Below are positions 21,568 through 35,186 of a stretch of 64,000 nt of DNA, one piece after another. This DNA comes from Poronia punctata. Its lineage: Eukaryota > Ascomycota > Sordariomycetes > Xylariales > Xylariaceae. The notes under the pieces are model-generated. The model was not told the DNA's origin. It was given only the letters and a program-made list of their open reading frames with translations, and did not search any database. The stretch lies in NCBI GenBank assembly GCA_022579005.1, contig MU401607.1, positions 3,942-67,941 on the forward strand, given 5' to 3'. Positions within the stretch are counted from its first letter, which is position 1, and each line of letters starts with the position of its first letter. The position numbers and the translations under genes were made by a program.

Positions 21568-23789
21568 ACTTTTTTTAAAAGAAAAAAATAACTTATTTTA
21601 AAGCATAGTTTAAGTTTAAATTAATATTTTTTAAGTTTTTTTTAATTAGTTGCTTTTTAGCTAAAGAAAAATTGCTTTAAGTATTTACTATTATTATAAT
21701 AGTTTAGGCCCTTATACTATTATGCTATAGTGCTAGTTTTTTTATAACTAATTATAGTAGTCTAACTATATAAAGTAGCTTTTTATACGTTTTTTTTTTA
21801 CGTTTTCTATACTTTTAACGTAAATTGTATAGCTTTATTATTATTAATATATAGTTTATTAAACTTATTATAAGCTATTGCTTTAAGCTATTTAGTTAAG
21901 CATAGTAGTAAGCTAGCTATATTTAAGTATTGTTTATAAAACTTTTTTAATAATTTTATACTATTTTTAAAGTTTTTTACAAAATATTATTTATTATTTA
22001 TATTTTATTTTTTTTAATTTACTTTATATTAAAGTTTTTTATAGTATAGCTTTAATATGCGTATTTTTTTTATTATAAACTTTTTTTTACTTAATAGTAT
22101 AATTGTTTTACTTTTAAAGTTTTTAAATTTTTAGCTTAGTAATAAGTTATTTAGGTATTTTTATAACTAGTTAGCATAGTATTTATTAGTTACTTACTAA
22201 GTAAGCAGTACTTTAAGCATATAAATATTTTTATTATAAAATAAAATATAAAATTTTTATTAAGTTATTAAGTAATTAAGCTTATTAAATAATTAGTTAG
22301 TTTGCTATGCTTATTATTTTTTTAATATAAAAATAAAGTTTTTTATATTAAAGTTAAGTTTTTTATAGCTTTAGTTTGCTTGTTTAGTTATTTATTTTTA
22401 TATACGTTATAAGTTTTTTTTAGCTATGTTAACATAATTTGCAATAGTTTAAATTTAGCTTTGTACTTTAGTACGTAATTTTTATTTCTTTTATAAAAGA
22501 TTTTTTATTTTATTACTTATTATTTTGTTTTTTTAGTTAAATTATAGCAGTATTAAAAAACTTATTTTTACTTTATATAATAATAACTTTATTAACTTAT
22601 ATAGTATTATAGCTTATATATAGTTTATAGTAAATATTTTTTTTAATTAATTATTTTAGTAATAGTTAATATATAAGCGCAATTTTTAGTTTAAATACTT
22701 ATTTATTATTTTAGCTTGCTTTACTATTTTATAGTGCTTTAATAAAGCTAAGGTCTATATAATACTAAAAATTTTAGTAACTTTGTTTATAAAAGTAAAA
22801 ATAAACTAAAGTTTATAATTTAAAGTAATTATAATTAGTAATTTAAATACTTTAAATAGTTTTTTATAATATAGTTAAGCTGCTTGCTATATTATAATTT
22901 TTATTATATAAAAAATAGTTTATAACTTTTTTTTTAGTTTATTTACTATAACTATTACGTTATTAAATTTATACTTATTTTTTAGCATTTATTTAAAGTT
23001 TATTATAATATATTTTTAAACATAGTTTAAAATTAATAATAATATTAGTTTGCTTAGTGTTTTATTTTTAAAAACTTTAACTAAATAATATTATAAGCAA
23101 TTTATTATATATTTATTATAATTATTTTTTAATTAAAGCTATTAATATTTTTTTATAACTAAGTAGCGTATTTTTTTTTTGCTTAAGTACGCTATTAATA
23201 TTTTTTTATATGCTTTTTTTATTAATTTTGTTTATAAAAAAAAAGTATTTAGTATTACTAATTTTTTTTTATACGTAGTTAAACTATTTTTTAGTTTTTA
23301 TAAATTATTTATATTTATTTTATTATTTAGGTTTTTAATTTTAGCTTTTATTTTTTATTTATAGATTTGCATACTTAAATCTTTTTAATTTTCTTATAAA
23401 ATTTTATTTATAAGTTAAAAACTTTTTAAAGCCTTTACTTTTTTTTAAGGTTTAAAAAACAAAATTTTAGTTATATTTTTTATTTATATTAATATAAATT
23501 TAGTTATAACTAGTTAAAAAAAAGTAGTGTGCTTATATAAGTTTTTTTTTGCTTTTTAAAAAATTACATTTTTTTGTTTTTTAAATAGCACGTTTATAAC
23601 TATATTTTTTTTTTTTAAGTAATATATAATTATAAAGTTATATTTTACTAAAAAAGTAAACTATTTTGCTTATTATAAGTTAAAGTATTATTTTATACTA
23701 AAATACTTTAATACTTTATAGTTAATAATAACTAAAAATAGTTTATTATATTAGTAATTAATAAGTTTAGCCTTTTATTTTTTTATAGC

Positions 23790-24440
23790 TAAAACTACTG
23801 CTAACATTTTTTTATTATAAATTTTATAATTAAGTTTAGCTTTGCTTATAGTTTTAAAAAAAAAAGCTAATAAGTGCTATTTTTTATTAAAGTATAACTA
23901 TATTAAAACTTTAGCTACTACTTTATTTAACGCGTTAGTTTTTACTTTTATAAGTAAATTATAATTATAATATTATAATAAAAAAGCTGCTATTAAGATC
24001 TTTTTTAATCTTTAAAAGGCCTTTTTACATTTTTTGCTTTAAACAAAAAAGGTATTATTATAAGTTAATACTATAAGTAGCTTTGCTTTATAGCTATAGT
24101 TGTATATAAACTTTTTATAAAAGTTATAAAATCTTAAAAAAAATTATACTTTTTTTATAGTTATAAGCGCAGTTTAATTTTTAACTACTTTTATTTTACT
24201 TAAGTTAATACTTATACTTTTAGCACTAACTATATATTTTAAAAATTTAGTTTTTATAACATAAAATTTTAATTTTTTTAAATTAGCTTGCAAACTAGCT
24301 TTTTATAGCTATAATAAGACTTTTTTTATATATTTTTAGTATTTTTTTAAAGTTATAAAATATATTAATATATTGTTTACGTAAGCGTAATAAAAGTAGT
24401 TAAAGTAATTAAATAAAATATTGTTAATATATTTTTAAAA
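23790..24440 (-). pseudogene. Relic Gypsy reverse transcriptase and RNase H, inner element
   Basis: On the minus strand, codons at 24383-24372 read YVNN, flanked by FYYAYVNNILIY. This is the Ty3/Gypsy YxDD active site with both Asp changed to Asn, the change expected from GAT/GAC to AAT/AAC. In the same frame 184 codons later, at 23831 downward, NYKIYNKKMLA matches the NYEIYDKEMLA RNase H motif with Asp/Glu converted to Asn/Lys. Many stop codons interrupt it. It is non-functional. Confidence 0.75.
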
Positions 24441-27400
24441 TATAAATAGTTTATTTATAAGCTTAAATAGTAACACTTTATACTAATATATACTATATTA
24501 AGTTTAAAAAGTTATAAAGTCCTTTATTTTTAGTATTATTTAAATATAATAAAATATTTATTATATATTAATTTTAGTAAATATTTTTGCTTTAAATATA
24601 TATAATAAAGTTTTTTTAATTAGTAGTAAAAAGTATTAATTTTTTTTTATTAAGTTGTTTAGCTTTTAATAGTTAATATAAAAACGTAATTTTTTATATA
24701 GTTTTAATATAAATAAAACTAAAAATGCTTATAAAGCATTACTTAGTTTAATAAAGCTTTTTTATAACTAGTTTACTAAGTATTTTTTAACTACTTTTAA
24801 CTTATTTAATAATATTTTATATAATAAGCTATATTTAAGATCTTTTAATAATTTTTTTTTTAAAAATTTAATTTAGTAGTTTACTTTAAGCTAATATAGT
24901 AATAAAGTATTTAAATTAACTTTACTAAAAGTATGTAATAAGTTATAATATTTAAAAAAAATTACTTTTAAAGCTTACTTTTTTAACTTTTTGCTTTTTT
25001 TATTAAAAAACTTTTTAATTTATTTTTTATTTATAACTATATTAATTTTTTTTATACTAGTTATTTTAACTTTATTTTTTAATTAATTTATTTAAACTAT
25101 ATACTAAAATAATAAAGCTATAAGTAAACAAAGTTTAACTATTAGTTTTTTTTTATACTAAAATATACTGTTTTTTTTTATTTAATATAGTTTTTATACG
25201 TTAAATAACTATTTATTAAAAATACTTTATATTTTTTATGTTTTTTTAAGTAGGTTTTCTTTTACTATTAAAGCTTTTTTTATTTTTTAAAAATTAACTT
25301 TTATTAGGTTAAAATAAATATAGTAGCAAAAAATCTTTTTTATAAAAGCTAATATTATATTATTAGCTAAAAGTTTAAAGCTTATTTTTTTAAATATTTA
25401 TATTTAAGTACTTTTATTTAATAAGCATTTAAATCTTGCTAATAAAGTTTTTAAAAATAGTAGCTAGTAATTTTTATAGTTTAGTAATACTTTATACTTA
25501 GCAAACTATAGCTTACTTAATATTATATTATATTATATATGCAAAATTATTAAAAAAACTTTTTTAAACGTTTATTAGTTTACTTAAAATATAACTATAA
25601 GTATTTTATATATTTTTTAATAACTTTTACTATTAAATCTTATTACTATTTAATAATTAAAGTTTATAATAATAATTAAATTAAAGTTAGCTTTAATTTT
25701 TGTTGCTAAAAACATATTTATAGCTATATATATATTAGCTTTTATATTACTTAAAACGTTATTAGTTTATAAAAAAAAATTATTATTTAATAGTATATAG
25801 CTAAATATAAAAAAATCTTCTTTTATGCACTTATTTACTATACTTAATTTTTTATTTATACTAATGCTAAGTAATACTTTTTTTAAGTAAAAGTTAACTT
25901 ATTTTAAAGTTATTTTTTTAAAGTTTATTTTTTCTTTTTTTTTTTTTTAGTAAAAAAAGTATTGTTATTAAAACTATAAGCTAGCAAAATAGCTTAAATA
26001 CGTGCTTGTTAGTTAAAGTTATTTTTTTTTTATAAACACTTATAAAAAGTATATTTTTAACTTTTATAATTAAAGCAATAACTTTTAATAATTAAAATTT
26101 TTATTTTTTTAGTAAAAAGCTTAAGTTATTATTTTAAAAAAACTTGTTAGCTAAGTTAGCTGCTATTATATAGTTTAGCATTGCTAATATAGCTTTTTAT
26201 AACTATATTTATTTTTTTAGTATTAAGCTATACTAGTTTAATTATATTAAAGCAAAAATTATTAATAAGCTTTTATATTATTTTACGTTTATTTTTTTAT
26301 TAAAAAGTATAAACTACTTATATATAGTATTAAATAAATATATTAAAATTAACAATATTGTTAAAGTATTAAAATATAGTTTTATATTATAAATAAGCTA
26401 TAAGTTTATTATAAAACTTTTTTTTTTATTTAGTATAAAAAATTTATTATTTGCTTGCTAAATATATAAAGTTATTTTTAAAAGTTTAATAATTAGCAAA
26501 ATTTTTTATTTTTAATTTTTAATATTTAGTTTTAACGTTTTGCTTTTAGTTAACGTTTTTATACTTGCTTTTTAAGTAGTTTAAAAGCTTTATAAGCATA
26601 TTTATTACATTTAAGTAATTATTTTATAAATATAGTTAAAAGTTTTTAGCTATAAAGCTTTTTAAGTAAGCTTTAATATTAGCTAGTTTAGCTTAGTTAT
26701 TAATAAACTAATTTTTATTAGCTTTAAAGCAATTATATATATAGCATAGCTATATTTTAAATATAACCTTATTTTTTTTTTTATTATTATAAAACGTAAA
26801 CACTTTAATTTTTGTAAATTTATAAAGTTATATAAAAAAAGTAAACAAAAAAACGTTATCTTAAAACATTAATTTATTATAAGCTAGTAGGTCTACTACT
26901 TATTAATTAGCGTTAATTATTTAGTTTTTTAAGCAGTTAACCTTATTATAAGCTTTTACTAGCTTTAAAGTTATACGTTTTATAATTTTGTTTTAATTTA
27001 TAGTTAGCAAAAGTATAGCTTTATTTTAACTATATATTTAATTTTTTTTTTATTTTTATAAACGCTATATTTTAGCTTTTAATTTAGTAGTTTTTTTTAA
27101 ACTAAAGTAAGCTAGGTATTATGCTTATTAAACTAAGTTTATTATAGTTTATTAGCTAATAGTAAGTAAGCAATATATAGTATTTTTTTATACTTAGTAT
27201 GCTATTAGTATTAAAGCTTAAATTTTTAATTTTTAAAAAACTACTTTAAAATAAGATCTTATTAAGTTATTAAAAGCTTTAATATTTATAGTATTATTAA
27301 AGTTAAAAATAGCTTTCTTTTTATTTTTTATAAGCGCTATAAATAAAAAGCTAAGTTTATTAGTTTTTTTAATATATAGCTTAGTAAAAGCTTTTACTAG

Positions 27401-27877
27401 CTTATAAGTTTTTTAATAAAATTTTTTAATTATTTATATATAGCGTGTTTTTTTAAAAGTATTTTTAGCTATATATTAGTTAAATACTTAAGCTTATTTT
27501 ATTAAAGTTTTTAAAATATTTTTATTATTAAATTTTTTAGCAATATAACTTAAAGTTTTACTTTTTATTTTTAAAAACAAGTAAAAAAATATAGTAAATT
27601 GTTTATAAGCTTTTATTTAAAAAATTTTATTTATTTTAAAAATAATTTTTATAAAGTTACTATTTTAATATAATATTTTAGCTAAAGCTTGTTACTTTAT
27701 AGCTGCGCGCATTTTTATACGTTTTTTATTTTTTTAAGCTATAACTAGTTAGTAGCTAAAATATTAGTTTTTAGCAGCGCTATTAACATAGTACTACTAA
27801 ATTAAGTTAATTTTAATTAAGTTAAATTATTAAGTTAAAATATTATATTTTTTAACTAGTATTAATAACTTTAAAAT

Positions 27878-28123
27878 TATTATAATTAGGTTATAAAAAA
27901 AGCAAAGCTTTTAAAAGTAATTTAATTTATTGCTAAAAATTTTAAAGTAAAGAGAAAAAAAAAAAAAAGCCTTTAAGCTCTTATTAAAAGTATAGACCTA
28001 TATGTGCACTAACTAGTAAGGCTGCAGCTATTTGCAAGTGCAAGCCTTTATATTTATTATTTAAAAGAAGTAATAGCTATAAGCCACCTAATTAGCTATA
28101 CTGCTATTAACTAATCTATAACT
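27878..28123 (-). repeat. LTR of inner element (right copy, 246 bp)
   Basis: Same length as the left copy, with no indel needed. It is followed immediately by the CTAGT duplication at 28124-28128. In the element's own orientation this is the 5' LTR. Confidence 0.87.
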
Positions 28124-28128
28124 CTAGT

Positions 28129-28150
28129 TATTTTTTTTAACTTTATTATA
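28129..28150 (+). repeat. Left LTR of outer element, last 22 bp
   Basis: TATTTTTTTTAACTTTATTATA matches TGTTTTTCTTAACCTTATTACA at 34928-34949 with only C/T and G/A transitions, completing the LTR interrupted by the inner element. Confidence 0.85.
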
Positions 28151-31100
28151 ATTTAAAAGTTATTATATTAACTATTTAAAAAGACTTTAATTATTTTACT
28201 ACTTAATATAATAAAATTAACTAAATTAAATATAATAAATATTTAGTTTTTAAACTTTTTTAATACTATGCTAAACAAAGTATACTTTTTAGTTATATAG
28301 TTTAATAATTTATATATTGTTAAAGCTAAACAACAAGTTTAGTTTAACTTAAATAATTTTTAAAGCATAAAACTTTAAAATTTAATAAAATATAAAAAAT
28401 TAATATAATATATATTTAAAAACTTTGTTTATTTTATTTATAAAAAACTAATAACTTTATATATAAAAAAATATAAATAAAATAAAAATATAAAGCTTTA
28501 AAAAATAAACGTAGCCCTTATATCCTTTAACTACTTTATAAAAGTAATAAGCAATAAGGTATTTGCTAGAGCCTAGTTTTTAATAATAAAAAAATAAATA
28601 AATTAAAATTTATAAATGTAAGTAAAAATTAATGCTGCTTACTATATAAAAAAAAAGCAAACTTTTATAGTATTGTTTAAAGCTATAATTTTTAATGCTA
28701 TTTAAGCATATTTAAATTTTTAAAAATTAATAAATAAAAAAAAATTTATTAAAATAGTAAACAAAAATCTTAAAGCTATATACTAAAAATTTAAGCATAA
28801 ATTGTTAACGTTGTAAGCAGCACTTTTTATTATTAAAAACTTATATAATATAGTAGTAAACTTAAATAAAAATATGTTAAAAATATAAGCTTAAGCTATT
28901 AAATTTAGTTAAGCCTTTTAAAATTAAAATTTTTAAAAAAAATATATTACTAGTATAGTATAGTAAAAAAAAGCATAGAAATTAAAAAAAACTAATATAG
29001 CTTTAAAAAACTAGATTATAACTATAGCTGCTGTTGCTTTAATAAATTAATTTTATTAGTTTACTTTAAAATTTAATAAATTTAAAACAAAAAATAAATA
29101 AATAGCAAAAATAAACTTACTTTTTATTTTTATTAATAATAAAATAAAAAAAAAGTTTAAAGTTTAATTTAAGTATTAATATATGCTATTAAAAAGAAAA
29201 TTAAAACGTAATTATAATTATTTTATTAATAATAGCAATAAAATTACCTATATTGCTAGTTAAATAAGTAAAACTGTAGCTAAAAAATTAATAGCTTTTA
29301 TTTCTTTTAAAAAAAAAGCAAGAACTAATTTTAAAAATATTAGCTAAGGTGTTAAACTATTTATATTAATAATATTATAACTTAAATAAATATAAAATAG
29401 CTTAAATTAAGTACTAAGATTTTAAAATAACTAATAAAAATAAATTTAGTAATTTTAAAATTTAGTTTACTAAGTAAGCTAGCTAAGCTTAAGTTTTTTT
29501 ATTTAAATTTAAGCATAATATATATAATAAGCTTTTAAACTATTTAAACGTTTTTTATTTATTAATAAAAATTAACTTAACTATTACCTTTATATAATAT
29601 TATAAGTATGCTTAAATTTTTAATTATTAGTAGTATAAAAACTTTATTAATAAATAAAAAATTAACTTATTTAAAAATAAAAGATTTAAATTTTTAAAAA
29701 AAGTATTAGTTAAACTTAAATAACTTAATATTAAACTTAAGATTATAAGATAAACTAAAAAATTTAGTAGTTAAAAAATAAAAATAAACTATTATAGTAT
29801 TTTTTGCTTTAAAACTAAAAAAAGCAATATATTTATATATGCTAAACTTAACTTTAAGCAAGCTAAGCTATTAATTATAAAAAAGCAATGCTTTATTTAT
29901 TATAAACAAAGCTATTAAAGCAATAATTGCTTTAAAAAAATAAAATTTAAACGTTTAAATGTTGCTTAAGTTAGTATAATTATTATTAAAGCTATAAAAA
30001 TAAAAGTACTAAAAAAATAAAAAAAAAAGTAGCTTAAAAAAACTAAACTTTTATTTTAAGCAAAGTATTATATTAGCTTTAAAAATAAAAACATATTAAA
30101 GTATTTTATTTAACTTTTTAAAAAACTTTTTTAAAAAAAAATTTTTAATAGTTAATTATATTATAATAAATAATAAATATATATTAAGTACTAAAGCTTT
30201 TATAAATATAAAAGTAAACTTATACTTTTTACTAAATATAAGTTTTGTTGTTAAAATGTTAAAGTACTTATAAGCTAAAAAAATTAAAAACTTTAAGCTT
30301 GCTTTAATAGCTAGTTATAATAGCAAAAAATTGTAGTTAATTAACTAAGCTTTATAAGCTTATTTAAAGATTTAAAAATAGGTTTTATAAAATATATTAT
30401 TTTTTATTATTAATATAAAGCATAATATAATTATTAAAAAGAAGCTTTTTTAGCATTATAATATTTTAGTTAATTTATATTATTAACGTTTGCTATTTTT
30501 TAATAATTAAAAACTAGCATACTAACTATTAAAAATTGCTATAAATTTAGTAAGTAACTTTTTTTTATATTTTAAAGCTTAAGCTAACGTTTATTAATAA
30601 AATTATTTAATAAATAAAAAAAATAAAAGGTAATATAATAAATAAATAACTTATAAAAAAAAACAAGTTTATTTTTTTAATTTAAAAACGTATTTATAAG
30701 TTATAATATACTTAACTAAAAAAATCTAACTAGTTACTAAAAATAAAGCTAAACTAACTAGTTATAATACTAAGATTTTTTAAAGCTTAAAAAAAAAACT
30801 TAGGTATAAACTAAATATAGCAAGGATATAACTTAATAAAACAAATTTTAAATAAAAAAAACTATAAACTTTTTTTAAACTATAATAAAAAAAAACAAAA
30901 AACTAAATATTTAATAAATATAAATATTTAGTTTTTAATAATACTTATAAGCTTTATTAGCTAAAACGTGATTATTATAGCTAATATAAGCATTAATTAC
31001 TTTAAATATTTACTTTTATTATAAAAGCCTTTATATTGTTTATTAAATAAAATAAAATAAAATATTATGTTTTTTTTTTATATAAAATATACTAGGTTAT

Positions 31101-31699
31101 TTAATATTATAAAAAAGAAATACTTTTTTTTAATTAGCAAGATTTATAAAATTTAATAAAAAAAGTAGTACTAAGTTAATATTATAAATATTTAAACGTG
31201 TTTAGCAAAGTATTATTAAATAAAATGCTATTAAAATAAGTAAAGGTAAACTACTATATTATTATAAATAAAAAACTTAAGTTTTTAAAATATAGCTTTT
31301 TATATAAAATAACTTTAAAAAAAGCTAAAACCTATTATAACTATATTTAAAATAACTTATAAAAAAGCTTTATTAAACTAACTACAATACTATAAGCTGC
31401 TTTTGTTTTTTTTGCTTAAAAAAAATAAATTTTTTTAACTATATATAAACTATTATAAATTAAATATACTAACTTAAAAAAACTAGTACTTTTTTTTATT
31501 AATTAATAAGATTTTAACTTAGTTAACCTAAGCTAAAATATATATTAAAATAAATATTTATTAAGCTTTTTATAAAATTTAAATAGCTAAAAAAAATAAA
31601 GATCTAACTACTTTTAAAACTAAATATAGTGCTTATAAATTTAAAGTTTTACTTTTTAAGTTAATTAATAAACTAGCAACTTTTTAAAGGTTTATTAAT

Positions 31700-32420
31700 A
31701 ATATATTATACAAATATTTAAATATATTTTATATAGTATATATTAATAACATTTTAATTTATTTAAATAATAAGTTAAAATATTAATATTATATATTTTA
31801 AGTACTTAATTGTTTATAAAAAGTAAAATTATAAGTTAATATTAAAAAGTGTAAATTTTATATAATAAAAACTAAGTTTTTAAGATTTATTATAAGTACT
31901 AAAAGTATTAAAGTTAACTAAAAAAAAGTTAAAGTTATAAAGTATTAAAATTTACTTATAAATAAAAAAAAAGCTAACTTAAAAAAAGTTTGCTTATTTT
32001 TAAAATTTTACAACTTTTATTAGCAATTTATTTAAAACTATAAAAAATTAGCAAAGCTATTAAATAACTTAACTAGTGCTATATTAATAAAAAAATAAAT
32101 ATAAAAATATTAAAACATATTTAATATACTTTAAATTATGCTAACTAAAGCTTTTATTTTTTATTATTTTTTATTTAAAGCTAAAACCTTAGTAAAAATA
32201 AATATATTTAATAAAGTAGCTATAAGTGTTTTTTTATAAAAAAATTATTTATTTAATAATTAAAAACTTATTGCTTTTTATTTTAAGTTACTATATAAAG
32301 CAAAACTTAATTATAAAATTTATAATAAAAAAATATTAGCTATTATAAAAGCGCTATTGTACTAAAAAGCTAAATTAATAAGTTTATAAGATTATAAGCT
32401 ATTTATAGTACTAATAAACT
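31700..32420 (+). pseudogene. Relic Gypsy reverse transcriptase and RNase H, outer element
   Basis: At 31739-31750 the plus strand reads YINN within FYIVYINNILIY, the Gypsy YxDD catalytic motif with Asp to Asn changes. About 30 codons on, VNIKKCKF matches the conserved DIxKCEF segment. A frameshift follows, after which TKFLRFIIST resembles TKFLGFIIS. At 32309 onward, in the frame of the YINN, NYKIYNKKILAIIKAL matches the RNase H NYEIYDKELLAI motif, 190 codons downstream. Multiple stops are present. The order RT then RNase H is that of Ty3/Gypsy, not Copia. Confidence 0.8.
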
Positions 32421-34631
32421 ATTTTATACTAAAGTACTTTATAATTAAGTAAGTACTTAACTTTTATTAAACTAAATAAACAAAGCTTATTTTTTAGTAT
32501 AACTTTATTATTACTTATAAATTAAAGTTTAAAAATACTTTAGTAAACATTTTATTATGCTTAAAGAAAAACTTAAAAACTTAAAAAAAAAAGAAAAATA
32601 AGCAACGTACTATAGCTTTATTTAAGCTTGTTGCTTAAAACCTATTTAAAATACTTATAAGTTTTATTATATATATAATAAAAAAATTAAATAATATTAA
32701 ACATATTTAGTATTGTTTTAATAAACTTTATTATATAAGCTAATAAAATAAACTTTAATTTAAAAAATTTAAAAAGTAAAGCTTAAAAACTAAAACTATT
32801 AAATTAGTTTATATTAAGCAAGCTATTATTATATAAAAGTTATTTAGTAGTTTTAAATATTAATAATTTTTAAATTAAATTAATTTAAAAAGCGCATATT
32901 TAACTAGCTACTACTTACTTAAAACATAAAAAAATAAAAAAGCTAGTTACTTAGCGCTACTAATAAAAAAGACTATATAGTAATATTAACTAATACGTAG
33001 CTAATTATTTTTATAAAGCTATAAAAGTTTTAAAAAATAAGTTTTTAAGTAAACTAACTTTATTGCTAGTATTTAAGTATTTATAGCAATATTTAGTTAT
33101 AAACTTTAAAAGTTTTTTTTAAAATAAGTAAAAATATAATAACGCTTTTATAGTTATAAACATACTATTTAAAGCTTTTTAAACTACTTTATATAAAAAT
33201 ATAGCAATAGCTTAAAATGCTATTTAAATATTTTATTAAAAACTATACTATTTTTTTAAATAGCTAAAAAGTTTTACTAGTAATTAAAAACTATAATTTA
33301 TTTTTAATTTTATAAATAAGCTATTTAAAATTTATAAAATTAAGCTAAACTTTGCTGCTATAAGTTATAAATAAATAGCAAAACAAGCTAAAATAATAAA
33401 CTAATACTTAAAACAACGTTTATATTTTTATATAAGTTACTTTTAAAATAATTAAGCTAAAAAATTGCTAATAATAAATATAATTTAAATATTAATATTA
33501 TATAAATTATTAAGTAAACTATTACTAAAAAAGGTAATTATAAGTAAATAAATAAAAATAAGTTTTAATTAAAAATTTAAAACTAAAAAACTTGCTTATT
33601 TAGCTTTAATAAAGCAAGTAACTAAGCAGCAAGCTTAAAACTTTGCTACTTAAATATAATAGTATATAAAAGCTATATAAAAAACTATTTAATAAATATA
33701 AGATTAAATAATTATATAAGCTAATTAATATTATTAAAACTTAGATTTTATAGTTAAAAACTTAGTATATATTATTAAAAAAACCAAGACTTAAACTAAC
33801 TATTTAAGTAATAAATTTAACTATTTTATAACTTAAAAGCATTACTATATTTTTAAAAAAAAGCTAAAATATATATTTTAATTAGATTTTTTGTTAATAT
33901 AAAAAAGTAATTAATAATTTTATACTAACTGCTTATAAAAATATTTAAATACTTTACTTTTAAAATAAAAACTACTTTGCTTATTTAGTAAAGTAGTTAA
34001 TAACTTGTTAAAAAATAAAAAATAAAAAGTTAAATAGATTTTATTATTTTAAATTTAGTATAGTTAGCTATTTTATTAAGTATTATAAAAAGGTTAAGAT
34101 TTAAATAATACTTAGTACTTAGCATTAGATTTTTAAAATATACTTATTAAGTTATATTAATTTTATAAAGCTTATTTAATAAAACTAAAACTTTTAGTTT
34201 ATTTAAAAAAATAGTTATAAGCTGCAAAAAAAAATACTTATTTAAAATTATATAAAAATAATAACTGCTTATAATACTAAAAAATAAATTTTATTTAACG
34301 TTGTAAATAAAGAAAAAAGCAGTATAAGACTTTAAATATTTAATAAATATAAATATTTAGTTTTTAATAAAGTACTTTTAAATTAATAAAACTATTTACT
34401 ATATAAACTAAAATTAAGGTTAAATATTTTAAAAATTAATTATTAGCATAATTAAAAAAAACGTAAAAATTAAAAGTTTTTATTAATTAACTAATAGTGT
34501 ACGCTAAAAGTAACTTTTTACTGCTTAAAAGTATTAGTTTTTGCTACGTTACCTATTTAATCCTAAGCGTAATTAATAAAAAACAGTAGATTTTAAAATT
34601 TAAAGCAAATTCTTTTTTATAAAAAAAAGAT

Positions 34632-34949
34632 TATAATAAAAAAGTAGTCTTTATATTAATTAATCTAATTAATTTTATAAATCTTATAAATATAAAATAA
34701 ATTTATTAACTTAATAGTTATAAGATTATACTTATTACTTTTTTATTAAAGGCTTATAGTAAAAGGTAATAGCTATAAATAAACTTTAAGCAAAGGCAAT
34801 AATAAAGTCTTAAAATAAAAAAAATATAAATAAGTATAAACAATACTACACTATATATTTTAGTTTTTAGTTTTTTACTTTTAAATTCTATTATTAACAT
34901 AAAATATATATTAGTCTTTACACTAGTTGTTTTTCTTAACCTTATTACA
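34632..34949 (+). repeat. Right LTR of outer element (318 bp)
   Basis: Full-length LTR ending in ACCTTATTACA, followed by the AAAAT target duplication at 34950-34954. It starts TATAATAAAAAAG, matching TATAACAAAAAGG at 21026. Confidence 0.88.
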
Positions 34950-35123
34950 AAAATGCTAACATTACTTTAATACTATTAACATTAATTATAATAGCTTAAC
35001 TACGTTATTTAAATAGCTTAATTATAGTTAGTTTAATATATTAAAATTACTTTATTACCTTGTTTACCTTGTCCTATATCTTTTATTGCCTTACTTTAAG
35101 CCTTAAAACCCTTTTATTTAACC

Positions 35124-35186
35124 TTGCCCGTTGCTTGTTGCCTATTGCCTGTTACTTGTTGCTTGTTGCCTGTTGCCTATTGCTGC
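35124..35186 (+). repeat. Heptanucleotide tandem repeat, nine units
   Basis: Nine consecutive 7-mers based on TTGCCTG (variants TTGCTTG, TTGCCTA, TTACTTG). It lies in a short stretch (about 34955-35210) of more ordinary composition between AT-rich segments, ending in TCCCGGCCCTC. Short or single-copy sequence escapes RIP, which would explain the retained C bases. Confidence 0.8.

Larger units (their letters stand above)
21322..28123 (-). mobile_element. Inner Ty3/Gypsy LTR retrotransposon relic, nested
   Basis: 6802-bp element with two 246-bp LTRs (21322-21567 and 27878-28123), flanked by the target duplication CTAGT at 21317-21321 and 28124-28128. The left end reads TGTTATAATTAGG and the right copy TATTATAATTAGG, a TG to TA change expected from RIP. 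The opposite end is TATAACT, an imperfect inverted match to TGTTATA. Relic reverse transcriptase and RNase H motifs are on the minus strand at 24.4 and 23.8 kb, so the element is transcribed right to left, opposite to its host element. It inserted after the outer element. Confidence 0.87.
21026..34949 (+). mobile_element. Outer Ty3/Gypsy LTR retrotransposon relic
   Basis: Its LTRs are 318 bp. The right LTR is 34632-34949; the left LTR is 21026-21321 continued at 28129-28150, because the inner element sits inside it (296 + 22 = 318, exactly). The 5-bp target duplication AAAAT flanks the element at 21021-21025 and 34950-34954. Ends read TA...CA on the outer edges, consistent with TG...CA mutated by RIP. 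Without the inner insertion and its duplication the element is about 7.1 kb. Relic reverse transcriptase and RNase H motifs lie on the plus strand at 31.7-32.4 kb in one frame. The element is dead. Confidence 0.88.

Noticed and set aside
23179..23364. 61-codon hydrophobic frame in the AT-rich block
   Set aside because: It is on the sense opposite to the inner Gypsy element and is made of Phe, Leu, Ile and Tyr codons expected from T-rich DNA.
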